Shown here piece by piece: positions 23,478 through 39,163 of a DNA stretch of 64,000 nucleotides (its first letter is position 1; the number at the start of each line of letters is the position of its first letter). The position numbers and the translations under genes are program-made. The notes under the pieces were generated by a model, which saw nothing but the letters and a program-made list of their open reading frames with translations, was not told where the DNA came from and made no database searches. Source of the stretch: Zingiber officinale (lineage: Eukaryota; Streptophyta; Magnoliopsida; Zingiberales; Zingiberaceae); assembly GCF_018446385.1 (NCBI RefSeq), contig NC_055987.1:12113705-12177704 (forward strand). Direction: 5' to 3'.

Positions 23478-26400
23478 ATGGCGTCAAGAGGAGATTTGAA
23501 CCTAAACCTCACGCCGGCCCCGGAGTACGAAGAACACTTGAAGGAGGGATTGAAGTACGCCATGGTTCAGCACGAGATCCTCTTCAAGCATCAGGTTTTT
23601 TTTTTACTAACTTTTATGGGCGTATATATATACATAGGATTTCAGTATTCTTTCGAGAATTAGTTTCTTTTGTTATCTTTACTTTGAATTTCACTGGAAT
23701 CCTTTTTTGGCTGATTGTTAAATCATGGACGGTTGTGTGGATTTTCGATTTCTAGGTGAGGGAGCTTCATCGCCTCTATTGGATTCAGAAAAGATTGATG
23801 AACGAGGTTAGCTGGAGACAAACTGTGTCCACTTCAGTTCACGAGGAGGTGCCTGCGGTGAGAGCTGCTGGCTGTGACATCTACACATATTCGCAACAAC
23901 TTTTCTAAGATATCAGTTAGTAAAATGCTGACTTTAACCTATTATATCTCATTGGATTCCTTCGTGCAGGTAGATTCAATTGAGTTTGTTAGCGATTCTG
24001 CTGATGAAATTGTGAATGCATCCACTGAAGAAACTAGGTCTGGGCTCTATCAATATGCTTTGGCTACAGGTCATTTCAAAGTCAACTTCATTTCTACAGA
24101 AGCTACGGTCAATAAGGCATCAGATGTGAAAGTGGTAGAATATACTGATAAGAAAAAGGCTCATCCTAAATCTACTGCTTCTGATATCCCATCTATGGAA
24201 ATTAGAATGCTGAATGAGTCTGGTCATAGGCCATTGGAGAAGTATGCACATTCAGAAAATTTGGCTGAAAAATGGAGAAACAATAAATTCATTGATTCAG
24301 ATACAGGTGAGTTATTATAATGAATTTGGTGGCTTGTAGATAAGCTTTATAAATGTAAATGGTATGATGTAATTTATGGCTCATTAATATGATACAGGAT
24401 TAAATTTGAACTAGTTGTATTAAAGAATGACTAGAGCTGGCATTGCGAGGCTAGATAGATATCATCTCTTATTATTCCTCTTTCATATGACACTCATTCT
24501 AGATGTAGCTGGGCACTGAAACTATGTTCATTCTCTGTTTGACCTTGTTTAAAATTTTTCATGCCAAATCCGTCACCAACTTAAAGGAGCAAAGTCTTAT
24601 ATCATTGATAAGCTACCATAGCCTACTGACTAGTTGCGGTGGCAAAAGTTCTTGCAGAATTTTGGTGAAGGTTAAATAACCGTTTTTAGTTCATCTTGTC
24701 TATCCAAATCCACTATAGGAGGTGAATTTCAGTTGAATTTGGTGGGATCAAAATAGTATTGTAAGTCAAATTCACAAACTGATGGATAGATATAATATCA
24801 TAAAGGAACTGCTATATATGCTTGAAATTGATTCCTCTTTTTTCTTGAAGTCTTTACTATTCCTGTTCATTCTTCTCTTTCATTTCCTTTGTTTTCCTCT
24901 GTACTGTTGAAGGATAGTTCTTGATAGATGTGATTATTCTCTTTAGTTAGTTTGTATTTACTTCAGTAGTCTAAAACATGTTATTATCAGCTTTATGTAC
25001 CATGTCCTGATTATTTGCTACATGCAAATCTAAGTTTGAGAATCCATGTTACACAAAAGCTTCAATTTGAATAAAAACTTTGGAAATTTCTGTTGGTAGT
25101 CATCTATAAAAAGTTTATATGGTTTGATATGATTTTTAGGTGCAACAACCCTGCCAGCTTCAAAATTCATGCCCTATTCCTTTTTAATTTCTTTTGAGAA
25201 AGAAAAGAATTATCTGGAAAAAAGGTCTTGCTATTTGATGTTTTTTGTTTGTGTTTGCAAACTTTGATGATGATCTGCTTTGAAGGTCAAAGATATTATA
25301 ACATACCTTTTTTGGAAAGGTATGTTTGCCATGGCAAATCTTTTGTGGAGTTAATTATCATTTTTTAAGGAGTTACTTGATTTTATGTGCTGGGAATCAG
25401 AAAATGTATAGTTTGTAAGTTTTTAATGGCCATCTAGAAGGATTTTCATCTTCTAAATGGCAGTTGAAGTTTCTTTTCTTCAATAATTAACTGCCATTCT
25501 GCTCTGTATTAATCAGTTCTTCTGTCAGGATTAGAACATGGAGGTCCTCAATCTGTTAATTCACCAACTGAGAAGCAACAATCAAAATACAAACTTACTT
25601 TTATCGACCTGAACATAGCCCAAGATTATGACTTTGTTAATAGTTTTGTAAATACTGTGGAAGCATCTACTTCGCCATCCACAAGATCCACAATTGTTAT
25701 CAATGGAGCTGATTTGAGTGTGTCAAATATTTACTCAAAAGGATCGACCAGCACAGTGCAGCCTGGTTTTGTATCTCCTGATTTGAGAAATTCAAGGGAA
25801 AGGATTGCCAATTCATTGCATCATGATCTTAATATTTCTTATCTTTCTTCAGCACAAACTTCTGTACAAAGCAGTAATGCCATTGATCATATAAATTACA
25901 AAGGTGTAGACAATGAATTTCTCACACCTAGCATCAGGAATCCCGAGGAATGTTGCAAAAACTCGGTTGAAAGTATTGCTAAAGCCAACAAGATGGGAAC
26001 TCAGCACAGTTCAGATGGACCAATACTTGAAGAGTTACATAAACATGGAAAAGGACATACTTTTTCAGTGTTGGACCAGCCAACTATTTCTGATAGCAGA
26101 ACTATGATTCCAGTTTCCTGCAGTTATTTGGAAAATAATTGCTTACATGCACCAGCTGAGAGTACCAATTTACCACCAAATACAGGAGGTTTGGAAGAGA
26201 AAATGTCACGAAAAGAAGAGAGCGAAGAAGATACCTTATCAAGTCATGCCAAAGTCGCACATGGAGAGCAACAAGATGAACCTGAGTCCCCTAGTGTGGC
26301 CAAGATCAATCACTTTGAATGTGCATTAGAGAACAGAAGTTTAGCAAATAAGGTAGTTGTCTCCAATTCTGAGTATTCTGCAACTGAATTAGATATTTCT

Positions 26401-26967
26401 AGCAACAAAGCTCAACCTTTTGAAGACTGTGAAGCACCCTTCAACATAGAGGAGAGAGCATGCCATTTCTATAGATCTCAATCTAAAGTCTATTTGAACC
26501 AAAAGCTAGCTCAAGTGGTATCGAATGATCATATTGTTGCAGCAGCAAAGACTCTTCTTTCTTTAACGAATCAATACACCATGGATCATCTTCTTGGTGA
26601 CAGGAAGACTGAATCAGAATCTGAAGAAAGCAAGGATCAACCTCAGTCCTCTGAGGATTCTTTTGAGACAGTAACTTTGAAGCTGAAGGAAATCAGAGAT
26701 TATGGAAGCTTGGTCTGTGATAAACAAATAGACAAAGATGGTAGGAAGGTCATAAGAGGGTGTAAGCTACGAAGGGGACTACGGGATTTTCAAAAGGATA
26801 TATTGCCAGGAATTATATCTCTCTCAAGGCATGAAATATGTGAAGATCTTTATGCCATTAAGTATGAGCTGAGAAAGAATCCCTCTAGCAGGAATTCGGA
26901 GGAAGCTTGTTTACTTCCTACTAGAAGTAGACGATCAAGGCCCTATAACATCAGTAGAAGGTGTTGA
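23478..26967 (+). CDS. DUF863 family protein, 664 aa, four coding exons
   Basis: Exons by splice-site reading: 23478-23594, 23756-23857, 23970-24306 and 25529-26967. They join in frame to 665 codons including the stop. The start is the ATG just before a short acidic, EAR-like DLNLNL motif. Residues about 29-56 carry the family's N-terminal signature (VQHEILFKHQ joined across intron 1 to VRELHRLYWIQKRLMNE). The beginning of exon 4 has FIDLNIA, a second EAR-like motif. The C-terminus has the family's LRRGLRDFQKDILPGI and SLSRHEICEDL stretch and ends in a basic RSRRSRPY tail. DUF863 proteins are plant-specific and poorly understood; EAR-like motifs suggest nuclear repression, which is inference. 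The 3' UTR probably contains an intron (26977-27542). Family call is firm, exon ends good, function unknown. Confidence 0.88.
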
Positions 26968-27720
26968 TGGTTTCAGGTATGTATTATGCATTTATGAAAT
27001 TTTCACTTCAACTACTACAATGCTTAGTTTTCTTTTCTATGAAGTTTTGGAGCTGAACTTGCTAATTTTCACATTGTCATCTGTTAATAGACAACTTATT
27101 ATTTGAAGTCTTTTTGTTAGTTGAACTCCTGTCCTTTCGTCAAAAACTAGGAGTTAGTTGACAAATTTTCAGAAATTTCTTGGTATCTAGTTGACTGTTT
27201 TCAGATTGACGAGTTCCAATTCATAATAGATAAACATGCAACGAACATAGATATGATACAACTGAAATAGGTATTCATCATTGAAGTATATGTTTGCTGC
27301 TGCATCATAACATAAGCCAACTATTATGCCAAACAGTCCAAAAGCTAAATCTCAGCTTTTCAGATGCAAAACAAAAGTACCTTTAGCTCTTGCTATGCGA
27401 ATCGACAATCGTACATGTTATATTGAAACTTCTGTTGCTGTAAATACTGATTTGTCCCTCGTATTTGTTTTGTTAGCAAACTATGTTTCTCTTTTGATTC
27501 CATACTAGCTATATCTATTGACTTGCTCTTTGATGTATGCAGAGAGCTAGAAATGGAGATACGTGGAAAACTGTTGTTGCCGTCCCCATATGTGCAAAGA
27601 TTTGTGATCGAACATTGCACAAAGGAACATCTGCTTGATGGCTAACGAGACCAAGAGCTGCTTTGGAGGAATAGCTAATCAGATCCTCGTAGAAGAAACT
27701 TGAGGTGGCTGGAATGTGCC
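26968..27720 (+). other. 3' UTR of the DUF863 gene, with a probable intron
   Basis: Nine bases after the stop, TTTCAG|GTATGT is a strong donor. A matching acceptor (TGTATGCAG) ends at 27542, and the following exon (27543 to about 27720) has no coding features. An intron more than 50 bases beyond a stop can trigger nonsense-mediated decay; here the stop lies only about 9 bases before the junction, so that is not expected. Confidence 0.45.
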
Positions 27721-28539
27721 CTCCGGACCGCCTTCGGCCGGCCTTCGGTCAAAATTTTAAGTTGCATCAAGAGATATTAAACGACTCAGAGATGATCTTT
27801 GATAAAATATCAACTGTCCCTTCCCTAACATGTTTCTTACTGTAAAGTTATAATATACTAACTAGATTGTCGTTGGTCTGGAACAAAAGCATTTGGTGAG
27901 TATGCAGTTGAGCATCACTTGCGGTGTTATAAAACTATATCAGGTTAGATAACATGCAGCATTTTTTTTTATTTGATTTTTGTCGATGGTGCAAAGTGCT
28001 GATGAACCAAAGTAATAGGCCGAGGAATTCCCTTTCAATGTCTCCTTTTCGACAATTGTCGATGATCCATGTCAGAGTATAGTCGGTGCTGTAAATTAAA
28101 GTGCCTCCCACACATCCTCCTCCTTTTTCAGATTCCTGACACGCAGACTCGATGGAGTCGTTGGAGTCCTATTTTCAGGAAAGAATCCAAAGCAGATTGC
28201 AGACAAAGAATATTTAAAAGAAAAAAGCAAAAAAAAAACACACACTCACAAAGATAGAGAGGGGTAACATTTGTTCATCCATCTTCTGTAGACAGTAATC
28301 AATCAACTATCTTGTTCTCAAACTGTACGTCAAGAATTTGAGGTAAAAAAATATTCTTATTATCTTCTTTCATCAATGAAATAGTCATGTGTACATTAAT
28401 CTGATAGCTTCAATAATTTTAGTTCCAGTTTTCCATTTACTCAAACTCTTTTTGTTTAAAAAGAATATAAATTATACAATTAATAGACAATCTCATCCTG
28501 AATGACAACTAACTATAATGTCTCATTCGTGAAATCTAG
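27721..28539. other. intergenic DNA, nothing recognised
   Basis: Mostly AT-rich. A short palindromic CGGCCGGCC-type stretch lies at about 27733-27748. Short open frames here have no familiar motif. Confidence 0.5.
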
Positions 28540-28789
28540 GTTGTCATGGTACCGTGATAAGATATCCAGATTATCATCTAGACATCCGCGATTTTAACCC
28601 CCAGCTACGACGTATTTACAGAAATTTTTCTTTTAAATAAGGGACGTAATCAAAGATGTTGGATTTCTGGACTGGCCGCCGTGTGAATTTTTCGATTTAT
28701 CTTGATGATCGGTAGAAAACTTCCGTGAAACTGGACCGATCATCCCAGAAATAATCAATGAGACTAACTGAGATTATTATTTTTTTTTA
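28540..28789 (+). mobile_element. tRNA-derived SINE with poly(T) tail, copy 2
   Basis: The body matches copy 1 (5621-5875) from GTGATAAGATATCCAG through ATAATCAATGAGACTAACTG to the T-rich tail. The flanking 10 bases TGAAATCTAG occur on both sides (28530-28539 and 28790-28799), a target duplication. Its B-box region is more worn than in copy 1, so this copy is older or less likely to be transcribed. Confidence 0.85.
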
Positions 28790-28799
28790 TGAAATCTAG

Positions 28800-29226
28800 A
28801 TGTGATATTAAGATATAGAAACTCGACGCATTCAAATATATTTTTTTCATAGGTTAACTACTATACTAAAAGTACGAGTAGTCGCTCATAATTTAATTTT
28901 TTGTCATATTAACTAAGAACGGACTGACAGAGGCAAACCCTGAGAACGAGTCCATCAGCTTTATGCCACATTTTGGTGAACCACAGACGTCCTGTAGGAA
29001 CTCAAAAGTAACTAGTTAGTCAGCTGATCACGTTAGTTTGGTTGCTTTTTCTTGGCAGCTAGTGAAGAAGAAGAACGAAGATCGTGACAGCGAAGATACA
29101 ACGTGGATGATAAATACATCTAACAGCTTTGTTGCATCCATCCCTACAAATAATTGGACGATGGGAGTAATTTTTTTCTTTAAATTATGCACTCTCAGAA
29201 ATTGCTCCCTAACAAATAATTATTGA
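28800..29226. other. intergenic DNA, nothing recognised
   Basis: AT-rich with no supported gene. A 62-codon open frame at 29038-29226 has no family motif and sits between mobile elements, so it is not called. Confidence 0.5.
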
Positions 29227-30057
29227 TGTCATGATAAGGAGGACCAAGTACGGGTCAAGGGTGGAGATAGTATTTGATGTAGAGGTTAAAGTTAAGGTTA
29301 ATATGGAGAGTAAAGTTAAGATAGTTAACGTCAGGAAATCAACGAGCTCACTAAAAGTGGGTCAAGCAGAGGTCGACTTTAGCCGCTAATCGAGCTTAAA
29401 GGGTCCGATCGGCCAACAGGTTCATCGGAGCAGATTGCTCATCTGGACGGGTTATATAGAAAGAATATCAGATGATGCATAATTGACCAAACGAGTACCG
29501 AGTCGACCGGAGCTCGTGTCCAGTCGGGCTAGAGATAATCGGCGGAACCAAACTACAACAGAGAAGAACAGCTAAGATCGACCGGACGAGGAGTCCTGAC
29601 CGAGCAGCTATCTCGCTCGGCCAAACGGTGGACCCCTCCCATATCTCATAATATCCCTTTGAGAGGTAGTGCCGCTGACAATAAGATAAGGTTAATAGGC
29701 AAATCGTACGACGGAAACTTCTATAGTCATGTCAAGAATTTTCATACCTTGTTAAAGTATGATGTCAGAGACACTTTTCTGACATATCCTTTTATAAGAC
29801 GGTTGGAAAATATATATTTGTGCCTTGAGGAGCGTGCACGTCACCTACTGTAGCACAATATAAAGGAGATTCATACACTGGTGGAGATATATGCTATTCA
29901 TTATTCATGCTTGTGCTTTCATTGCTTTTGCTGTACATTTCCTGACCTGACACTGACTTTGCTTATGTTGTAGATCGGAGTCGAGTCTTCACGCAATCAA
30001 TCGAGAAATCACATCCCTAGTCTTCTCCATAATTTTCGGACCGAATCAATTATAACA
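29227..30057 (+). mobile_element. gypsy-type LTR (solo or remnant), about 830 bp
   Basis: Opens TGTCATGATAAGG, has a TATAAAGGAG promoter stretch near 29860 and closes near ATTATAACA. Opening, promoter section and closing section run parallel to the minus-strand LTR at 2062-4828 once that LTR's own insertion is set aside. No internal coding part follows, so it is a solo LTR or a fragment; I saw no clean target duplication. The two copies are strongly diverged, so this is an old family. Confidence 0.65.
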
Positions 30058-30404
30058 ACAATGATTATATTTATCGTAGTTCGTCATCCCAGATTATATA
30101 AAAAATAAATAAATTATGATATTAATGCATAATCGACCACTGAATGATTAGGATTGGGAAAACTTTTTCTAAGGTTATATAAAATTTAAAAACCAGAATA
30201 AAAGATCTTGATTTATTACAAAGTGAGGTTTTAGATTTCTAGTTTAATAACAATAGTAAAATCTCAAATTTATTTTTAAATTTTGAAATTGATACAATAC
30301 GTATAAAATCATACAACTCATATTTTAAATTGAATTAAAAAATTTATTTATGTATAATAGAATTGTAAAAAAAACTCCTTTAAAAGTCTAAAGCAGCCCA
30401 GGTT
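30058..30404. other. AT-rich intergenic DNA
   Basis: Nothing recognised beyond AT-rich sequence between an LTR and the first foldback repeats. Confidence 0.5.
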
Positions 30405-30775
30405 TTTTGATCATAATTTGTGATTCAAAAGATGATCATACAAATTGATTGATTGGTGGAGATGGATCCTACATATTTAATAAGTGGGATTCATCCTCAT
30501 CAATTAATGGATGTAGTAGTTCATTCTTTGGACCGTAAATTACGATCAAGAGAATCTGTGCTCAATTTAAAGATATGTTACAGTTCGGATCCTCTGGATC
30601 GTAATTTACGGTTCAAAAGATGAATTATATAAATTGATAATTACGGTCCAAAAGATGAATTATATAAATTAATTGATTGATGAAGATGAATCTCACATAT
30701 TTAATAGATATGATACATTCTATCAACCAACGAATATAATCCATCCTCTAAACCATAAATCTGTGCCCGATACGC
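30405..30775. repeat. foldback (hairpin) repeats, group 1
   Basis: The first unit (30405-30556) is an imperfect inverted repeat: GATGATCATACAAATTGATTG, GTGGAGATGGATCC and their near-complements AATCCCAC.. and CATCAATTAATGG pair across a short AT spacer. A second, internally duplicated unit (about 30585-30775) repeats the same parts, including TTTACGGT(T/C)CAAAAGATGA. Non-coding, MITE-like. Related to the array at 31520-32045. Confidence 0.65.
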
Positions 30776-31500
30776 TAAGACTCTTCAATTTGGTGCACAC
30801 TAAATGCGTGCCATGCAATAATTAAGAGCACTGTGGCAATAATTAGGAGCATGCAACATGAATAAATGGCTGGCTACAATCTAATATCAGACAACCTTCA
30901 AACTTAACTTTTGCTGGAAATCTGTGGCAGTCTGTTCAAGTGGCTTGTATAGATCAGAGACGCCTTTACATTGAATTAAATATGACAGGACCATCATCCG
31001 CCACTGCTACTGCTGTGTGCGACGGCAGTCCTTCTCAAGCATGCCGTGGGATCTAATTTATATTAAATTGCGCCAGATAGTTCACAGATGGACGCTTGCT
31101 ACCCTATAACGAGGACGCTGCCTGAACTAATTGAAATAAATGTTTTAAAGATTATTTTTTAAATGCGCGTGAAATAAATATTATATTGATGGCAAAGGCA
31201 CATGGGTTGGGGATATATGATGGAGCAGTGTTTATTTATATCTGTCATGCTGGAAAGCAACAAGGGACACTTTTTCTCCCTCTTTTCCGTGTCGCGCAGA
31301 GTAAAGCAAATAGCAAGCGTTTAATAGGCCTGCAGTGTACATCAGCGAGGGCAGCTGTTTACATGTTGATATCAAGGTGATTCATTTGTTCTCAGCATTC
31401 TTGTCCATCTGTTCCTAACTAATAACTCAATGATCGCACTGTCCTAGGGGATCCGGGACGGCTGTTTACAGCATCCATGCTGGCAGCTGAGATCTTTTGA
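30776..31500. other. intergenic DNA between foldback groups
   Basis: Mixed composition, no supported gene. A 64-codon frame at 31186-31380 has no family motif and is not called. Confidence 0.5.
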
Positions 31501-31519
31501 TACCTAAACATAGGTCGGG

Positions 31520-32045
31520 ATTAGATCAGGGGGTCTGATCTCACTGACAGTGAGGTCCTCTGATCCATTTTTACAAACTACAAGATGATTCTTTTACGTA
31601 TATTGGTAGGGATTAATGATTTCTACTTGTAAAATTAATAGGGATGATCAATTTCTATCAATATATGTAAATGAATCATCCTCTAATACGCAAGATCAGA
31701 GAATCCGATTTCACTTACAATTGAGATCTTCTGGTCCGCTTTTACGGATCAAAAGATGATCCCTTTATATATATTGATGAGGATTGATGACCTCCATCTG
31801 TAAAATAAGTGGGGACTATCAATTCTCACAAATGCATGTAAATGGATCATCACCTGATCCTTAAAATACAGATTAGAGAATTCAACCTTACTGGCAGCTA
31901 AGATCCTCTAGTCCACAAAAGTGGAAGAGAGGATGATCCCTTTATATGTGTTGGTGGGGATTGATGATCCCCACTAGTAAAATAGATGGAGCCCATAAAT
32001 TTCCACCAATACATATAAATAGATCATCCCTGATTCATAAAATAT
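31520..32045. repeat. tandem array of three foldback units, about 177 bp each
   Basis: Units begin near 31525, 31700 and 31875. Each carries GATGATCC or a variant, CTTTATATAT(A/G)TTG, then GGGATTGATGA, and after a short spacer the inverse (CAATACATATAAATAGATCATC), so each unit can fold into a hairpin of some 40 paired bases. Units are clearly diverged from each other. Confidence 0.7.
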
Positions 32046-33079
32046 AGACAAAAAAAAATTCAATCTCTTATATTAACGAAATATTTCTCTTAAATATATG
32101 TGATTTTTAATCTTATAACAACTCTTTAAATATTTTATTTTTTAAACATTCTAAATTTCACCGTCAAATATTTATAAATTCTATCAATTAAATATCTTAT
32201 TATTAAATATCTCATTCTCCATTAACTTTTTTAATTAAATTTTAAAAATATATATAATAAAAAATTAAAAATTAATGATCATCAATCATTTAGTGAACCC
32301 TACTTCATGCAACGAAAGAAAAATTATTAGATACAAAACTTATACACGATGTGATTTTTAATACCTTTTAAATATCGCTCACTCTAATAGGAATGCTTGA
32401 GGGAGGAATATTTAAAGAAATACCATCTCTAAATGGGTGCTCTTATAACTATTGATATAGCCCTTTGAGGGTGTCATTCAGTCAAAGTGAATAAATAATA
32501 AAATTAACCCAAAATAAATGATAATAATAATTTAATATTTGATTGTAATAAAGTGAATATGATTAGATAAGATGTTTTTCTCGGAGGTGAAATTTGATTA
32601 AATCAAATAAACTGATAAAATCTATTAATTTATTATTTTAGATTTTCTTTTTAAAAATCAAATTTTTTTCAATTAATTCAGTTTAATATTAATTTAAAAT
32701 TAAATCGAATAAACAGAAATAAAAAAAACTTAAAATTGTAAATCTTTCATGCATTATTATTTAAAAAATCAATTTCAATTAAATCTCATTAATTACAAAA
32801 AATCATTTAAATCAATTAATTTAATTTTTAATCAAATTAATTAATATTTTATCAATTCAATTTATCCGATTTTTATTAAAAAATTAAATAATTTGATTGA
32901 TAAAAAATTTAGTTAATTTAATATTTTATTAATTTAATTTATTTAATTTTATTAAAAAATTAATCTATTTGATTGACTAGAAAACATTTAGTTAATTTGA
33001 TTTTGATTTTAATCTAATACTTACTCGTAGTTGATATTGACCAAATGAAAATATCTCATCATTGGAACTGCAATTTACT
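32046..33079. other. very AT-rich intergenic DNA
   Basis: Low-complexity AT-rich sequence with many TTAATTT/AAATTAA phrases. No gene, RNA gene or clear element seen. Confidence 0.5.
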
Positions 33080-35815
33080 CATAGGTGGACATAAGGAAAT
33101 ACAGGTAGACCCGACCCAGGTCGAGCTCAAACTCAGCCCGGGCCCATAATTGGGTCAACGAGTTGGTTAACCGTTGATCTAGTTAGTCGGGCTGAACTGG
33201 GCCGGTTCTGATTCCGTAGGTCAAAAATCGGTGGACCGTCAGTTAACCGTCGGTTCGGCCTGCCAATTCATCCTCTCTCTTTTTTTTTTTTTTTTTTTTG
33301 CCAATTGGACCCAGCAATTCCTAGCCGTTGAGAGTAGGGGTGGGGTTCTTTTTGATATTTTTTTCAACAGTCATTTGATCGTTTATTGACAAATAACTAT
33401 GATTTAGTGTCTGTTATTATCTAAACTTTATAAATAGAGAGTTCATTTCATCATATTTTTACACACATCTTCTCTACTCTTAATCTCAATTTCATATTCT
33501 CTATACATTTTTGTTAGCATTTCTATGCACTTTTATTTTCAATTTTCAATTACAATGGAAAGAGATTGTGGAGGTACATCATCTCGAGCTTGAAAGAGAA
33601 AGAAAATAGTGAATCCGCACAAGGGCCCCAACATTCAATCCATTAATGATGAGATCGAACACCTTCCGAATCCGACACCCGAAACACAGAAGTACCGATG
33701 TAATTACTTCTAAGGTTTGAGAAATTCCTCCTCTAAAGTCTTCTATTTTCAGTAAATATTTTGATAAAATCACTCTTCTGTCGGGAGAATTGTGTGCAAA
33801 ATGTAAGTCAATGCTTTCCCACAAATTTCAAGTCGGTGGCAGCTATGGGTCGTTAAAATGACATGTAGAAATGAAGCCCCGACAGAATATGAACTCGATT
33901 GTTCTCAAACATAATTATCTAGATTTTCGTCAACTAGTGGTAGTACTAATTTTAGTTTATTTTTATATTCGGATAATAAATTAATAGAATCATTAGCTAA
34001 ATTTATTTCCATAGAATATCTTTCTTTTAGTTTTAGATCTAAATGCATATTTGAAGATTTTTGTAAAGAAACTCTTAATACGTGTGCTAAACGTGTTCCT
34101 AGGACTACACTTACTCTTGTAATTAAAAAAAATAGTAAAATAAGGGGAAAAAATTTAATTGATGAATTTAGTAAATTATATATTAAAGTTTCTTTATATT
34201 CTAATATTTGGAGTGATAATTGACAAACACATTCGTATATGGTTGTGACTTGGCATTGGATCGATAACTCTTGGAATCTCCAAAAAAGATTGTTAGATTA
34301 TAGAGTTTTTGATGAACCACATAATACTCGTAACATCGCATAATTATTATGTTTAATTTTAGAAGAATATGAAATAACTTATAAAATATTTTCAATATCA
34401 TTAGATAATGCTAGTTCTTTGTACAGATAATCTAAAATTTATTTGTCAAATATTTATTTTTTTCATATTCGTTGTATATGCCATGTTTTAAATTTATATA
34501 TTAAGATGGATTAAAAATTTTAGAAAATTGTATTAAATCAATTAAAATTATAATTTTTATTTACCATCTATAATGAAATAATATTGTAGGTTTTGTAAAA
34601 CTAATAGAATGAGATCTAAAAAAAATTTCATATGATATACCAACATGTTAGATTTCAACATCCCAATTATTATCATATTTATTTCAATATAAAGAATTAT
34701 TATGTTTATTTTTTACACAAAATACTAATACTAATATATATTTATTTTTACAATAATAGAATATTTGTAGTAATATTTGTAAAATTGTAAAAGTATTTAA
34801 TGATGTAACCAAACAACTTTGTTTATTATCCCATTGTTCAATTAGTTTTTGAAAATTTTTCTAATATAGTATTAGTTTTAAATGAACATATTAATAATGA
34901 ATCTTTATCTTCTTGCATATTAGATATAAAACTAAATAGAAAAAATATTTTATTTTCTTCTTGAAATTTTAAATGTTAAATTTATATTATGACACTTTAA
35001 TTCTAATTAAAGATTTTCTTCTCGTTAATATTATATATAATATTAGAATTTATTTATATAATCTTTATAATCAATATTATGTAAAATATGAAACACAAAC
35101 TAATATTTCTAAAATACAACAATATGCTAATAGTAATTTAAAATTTACAAAAACATAATTTTTATTAAAAGAAACGATGAAATAGCCATCAGGATCCTCA
35201 AGTTCTACGCAGGAACTTAAGAATTATTTTATAACTTCTTTTGATTTTAGTGAAGCAGATAATAAAAATTTCGATACACAAAAGGCTCAAAGCTTTTCCG
35301 TCCTCTTCGTATTCGCTATTATAATTTTAGCTTATCCAGTGTTAACTGTTATTGTGAAGTATACGTTCAGTGTCGGCGACAACATATTAGATGAACGATA
35401 ATCAACATTGTCTCCCCACTCATTGGAAACCGAAGTATTACTCGATGATTGGACCAAAGCTGATAAAAGAATCTAAGGATGCAACTTTCAGATGACGAAG
35501 TTGAATATTTTGATACTTAGGAACAAATACAACAGAAACGGGAAATGGAAGCGAATGAATACCCTATACCCTAAAGGGATACGTAGATAACTTAAATGAA
35601 TACAAACTTTTTAAAAAATAATAATAAATTAAAATTTAAAATTTTTAATATATTAATCTTGAACCATGATAAATCATGAACCGAATCGTAAACTGACAGT
35701 TTCGAACTATGAACAACCTGTCAGGAACTATCAAACCGACAGTTCTGAACCGTTGAACCAACAATCCCAAACCGTCATAATCGTGATCAAATCTAAATAT
35801 AGGTCGCCAGTTTCA
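33080..35815 (+). mobile_element. decayed autonomous-type hAT DNA transposon
   Basis: Broken frames on the plus strand still show the hAT (RICESLEEPER-like) transposase in order. A start near 33555 (MERDCGGTSS) leads to a zinc-finger-BED-like region. Near 34200-34420 the translation includes NIWSDN, then VTWHWIDNSWNLQKRLLDY, then IFSISLDNA. Near 35290-35480 the C-terminal dimerisation region can be read across frames (ILAYPVLTVIVKYTF, then SPHSLETEVLLDDWTKADKR). There are many stops and shifts, so no transposase can be made. Both ends have GGTTCGGC/GAACCG-rich subterminal DNA, typical of hAT. Terminal repeats and target duplication were not found; the ends are approximate. Confidence 0.75.
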
Positions 35816-36235
35816 TAGTAAAATGGAATGATAGCATATGCTACTTAATAGGCGATGAAATAGCGAAGAGCAGGAGATTTGTTTCTACAGAAACTGTTAA
35901 CCGTGGAAAAAAGAACAAGCCGCCTCCTCTTGAACCCCCACTCTACAACTCGCTCGACCTCATTTGGTGTTACACTAAATGAGCTAAGATCAGAAGTGAA
36001 GGTAGATGTTATCTTAGTTTTTTGTTACATCAACCGCCACCACTGGTCGATACTTGCGACACAGCACACAGCACACAGAATATATATGTACGTGCAAAAA
36101 TCAATCTTCAGAAGAGATTGCATAAAATATACATGGTTTTGCGTTATTGCAAAAGCTCGCTTCCGGCACCAGACACGAGCCATGCCATTATGAACAATAT
36201 GCTGGTCGGGTCGGCAATACTTAAGCTTGGTCGAG

Positions 36236-38885
<2,650 letters not shown>

Positions 38886-39149
38886 CTCTTCCTGCGACCG
38901 ATCACAGTACAAATTGCAGAAAACAGAATTAAAATCATCGACGCAATCATAGGGCTCGGCCTCACCACGAAACAAACAAAATTCGACAGCAAAAAAACAC
39001 CAGCAGGGAAAACCAGAAGAAAGCCCCAGAAATGGGAAAACAAAATACTGACTTGATTTGAAAGCTATCGGCGATCGATGATGAATCGTTTGCCTTGGGA
39101 ACTGAAGAAGGCGAGACAATAGACTTTACGAAGCAATCGGCTAGGGATG

Positions 39150-39163
39150 GTATATATGCATAT
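39150..39163 (-). promoter_or_regulatory. TATA-like element upstream of ATG8
   Basis: The minus strand reads TGCATATATACC here, 265-280 bases before the ATG. A leader intron (donor near 39052, acceptor just before the start codon near 38892) would account for part of that distance. Likely but unproven core promoter. Confidence 0.45.
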
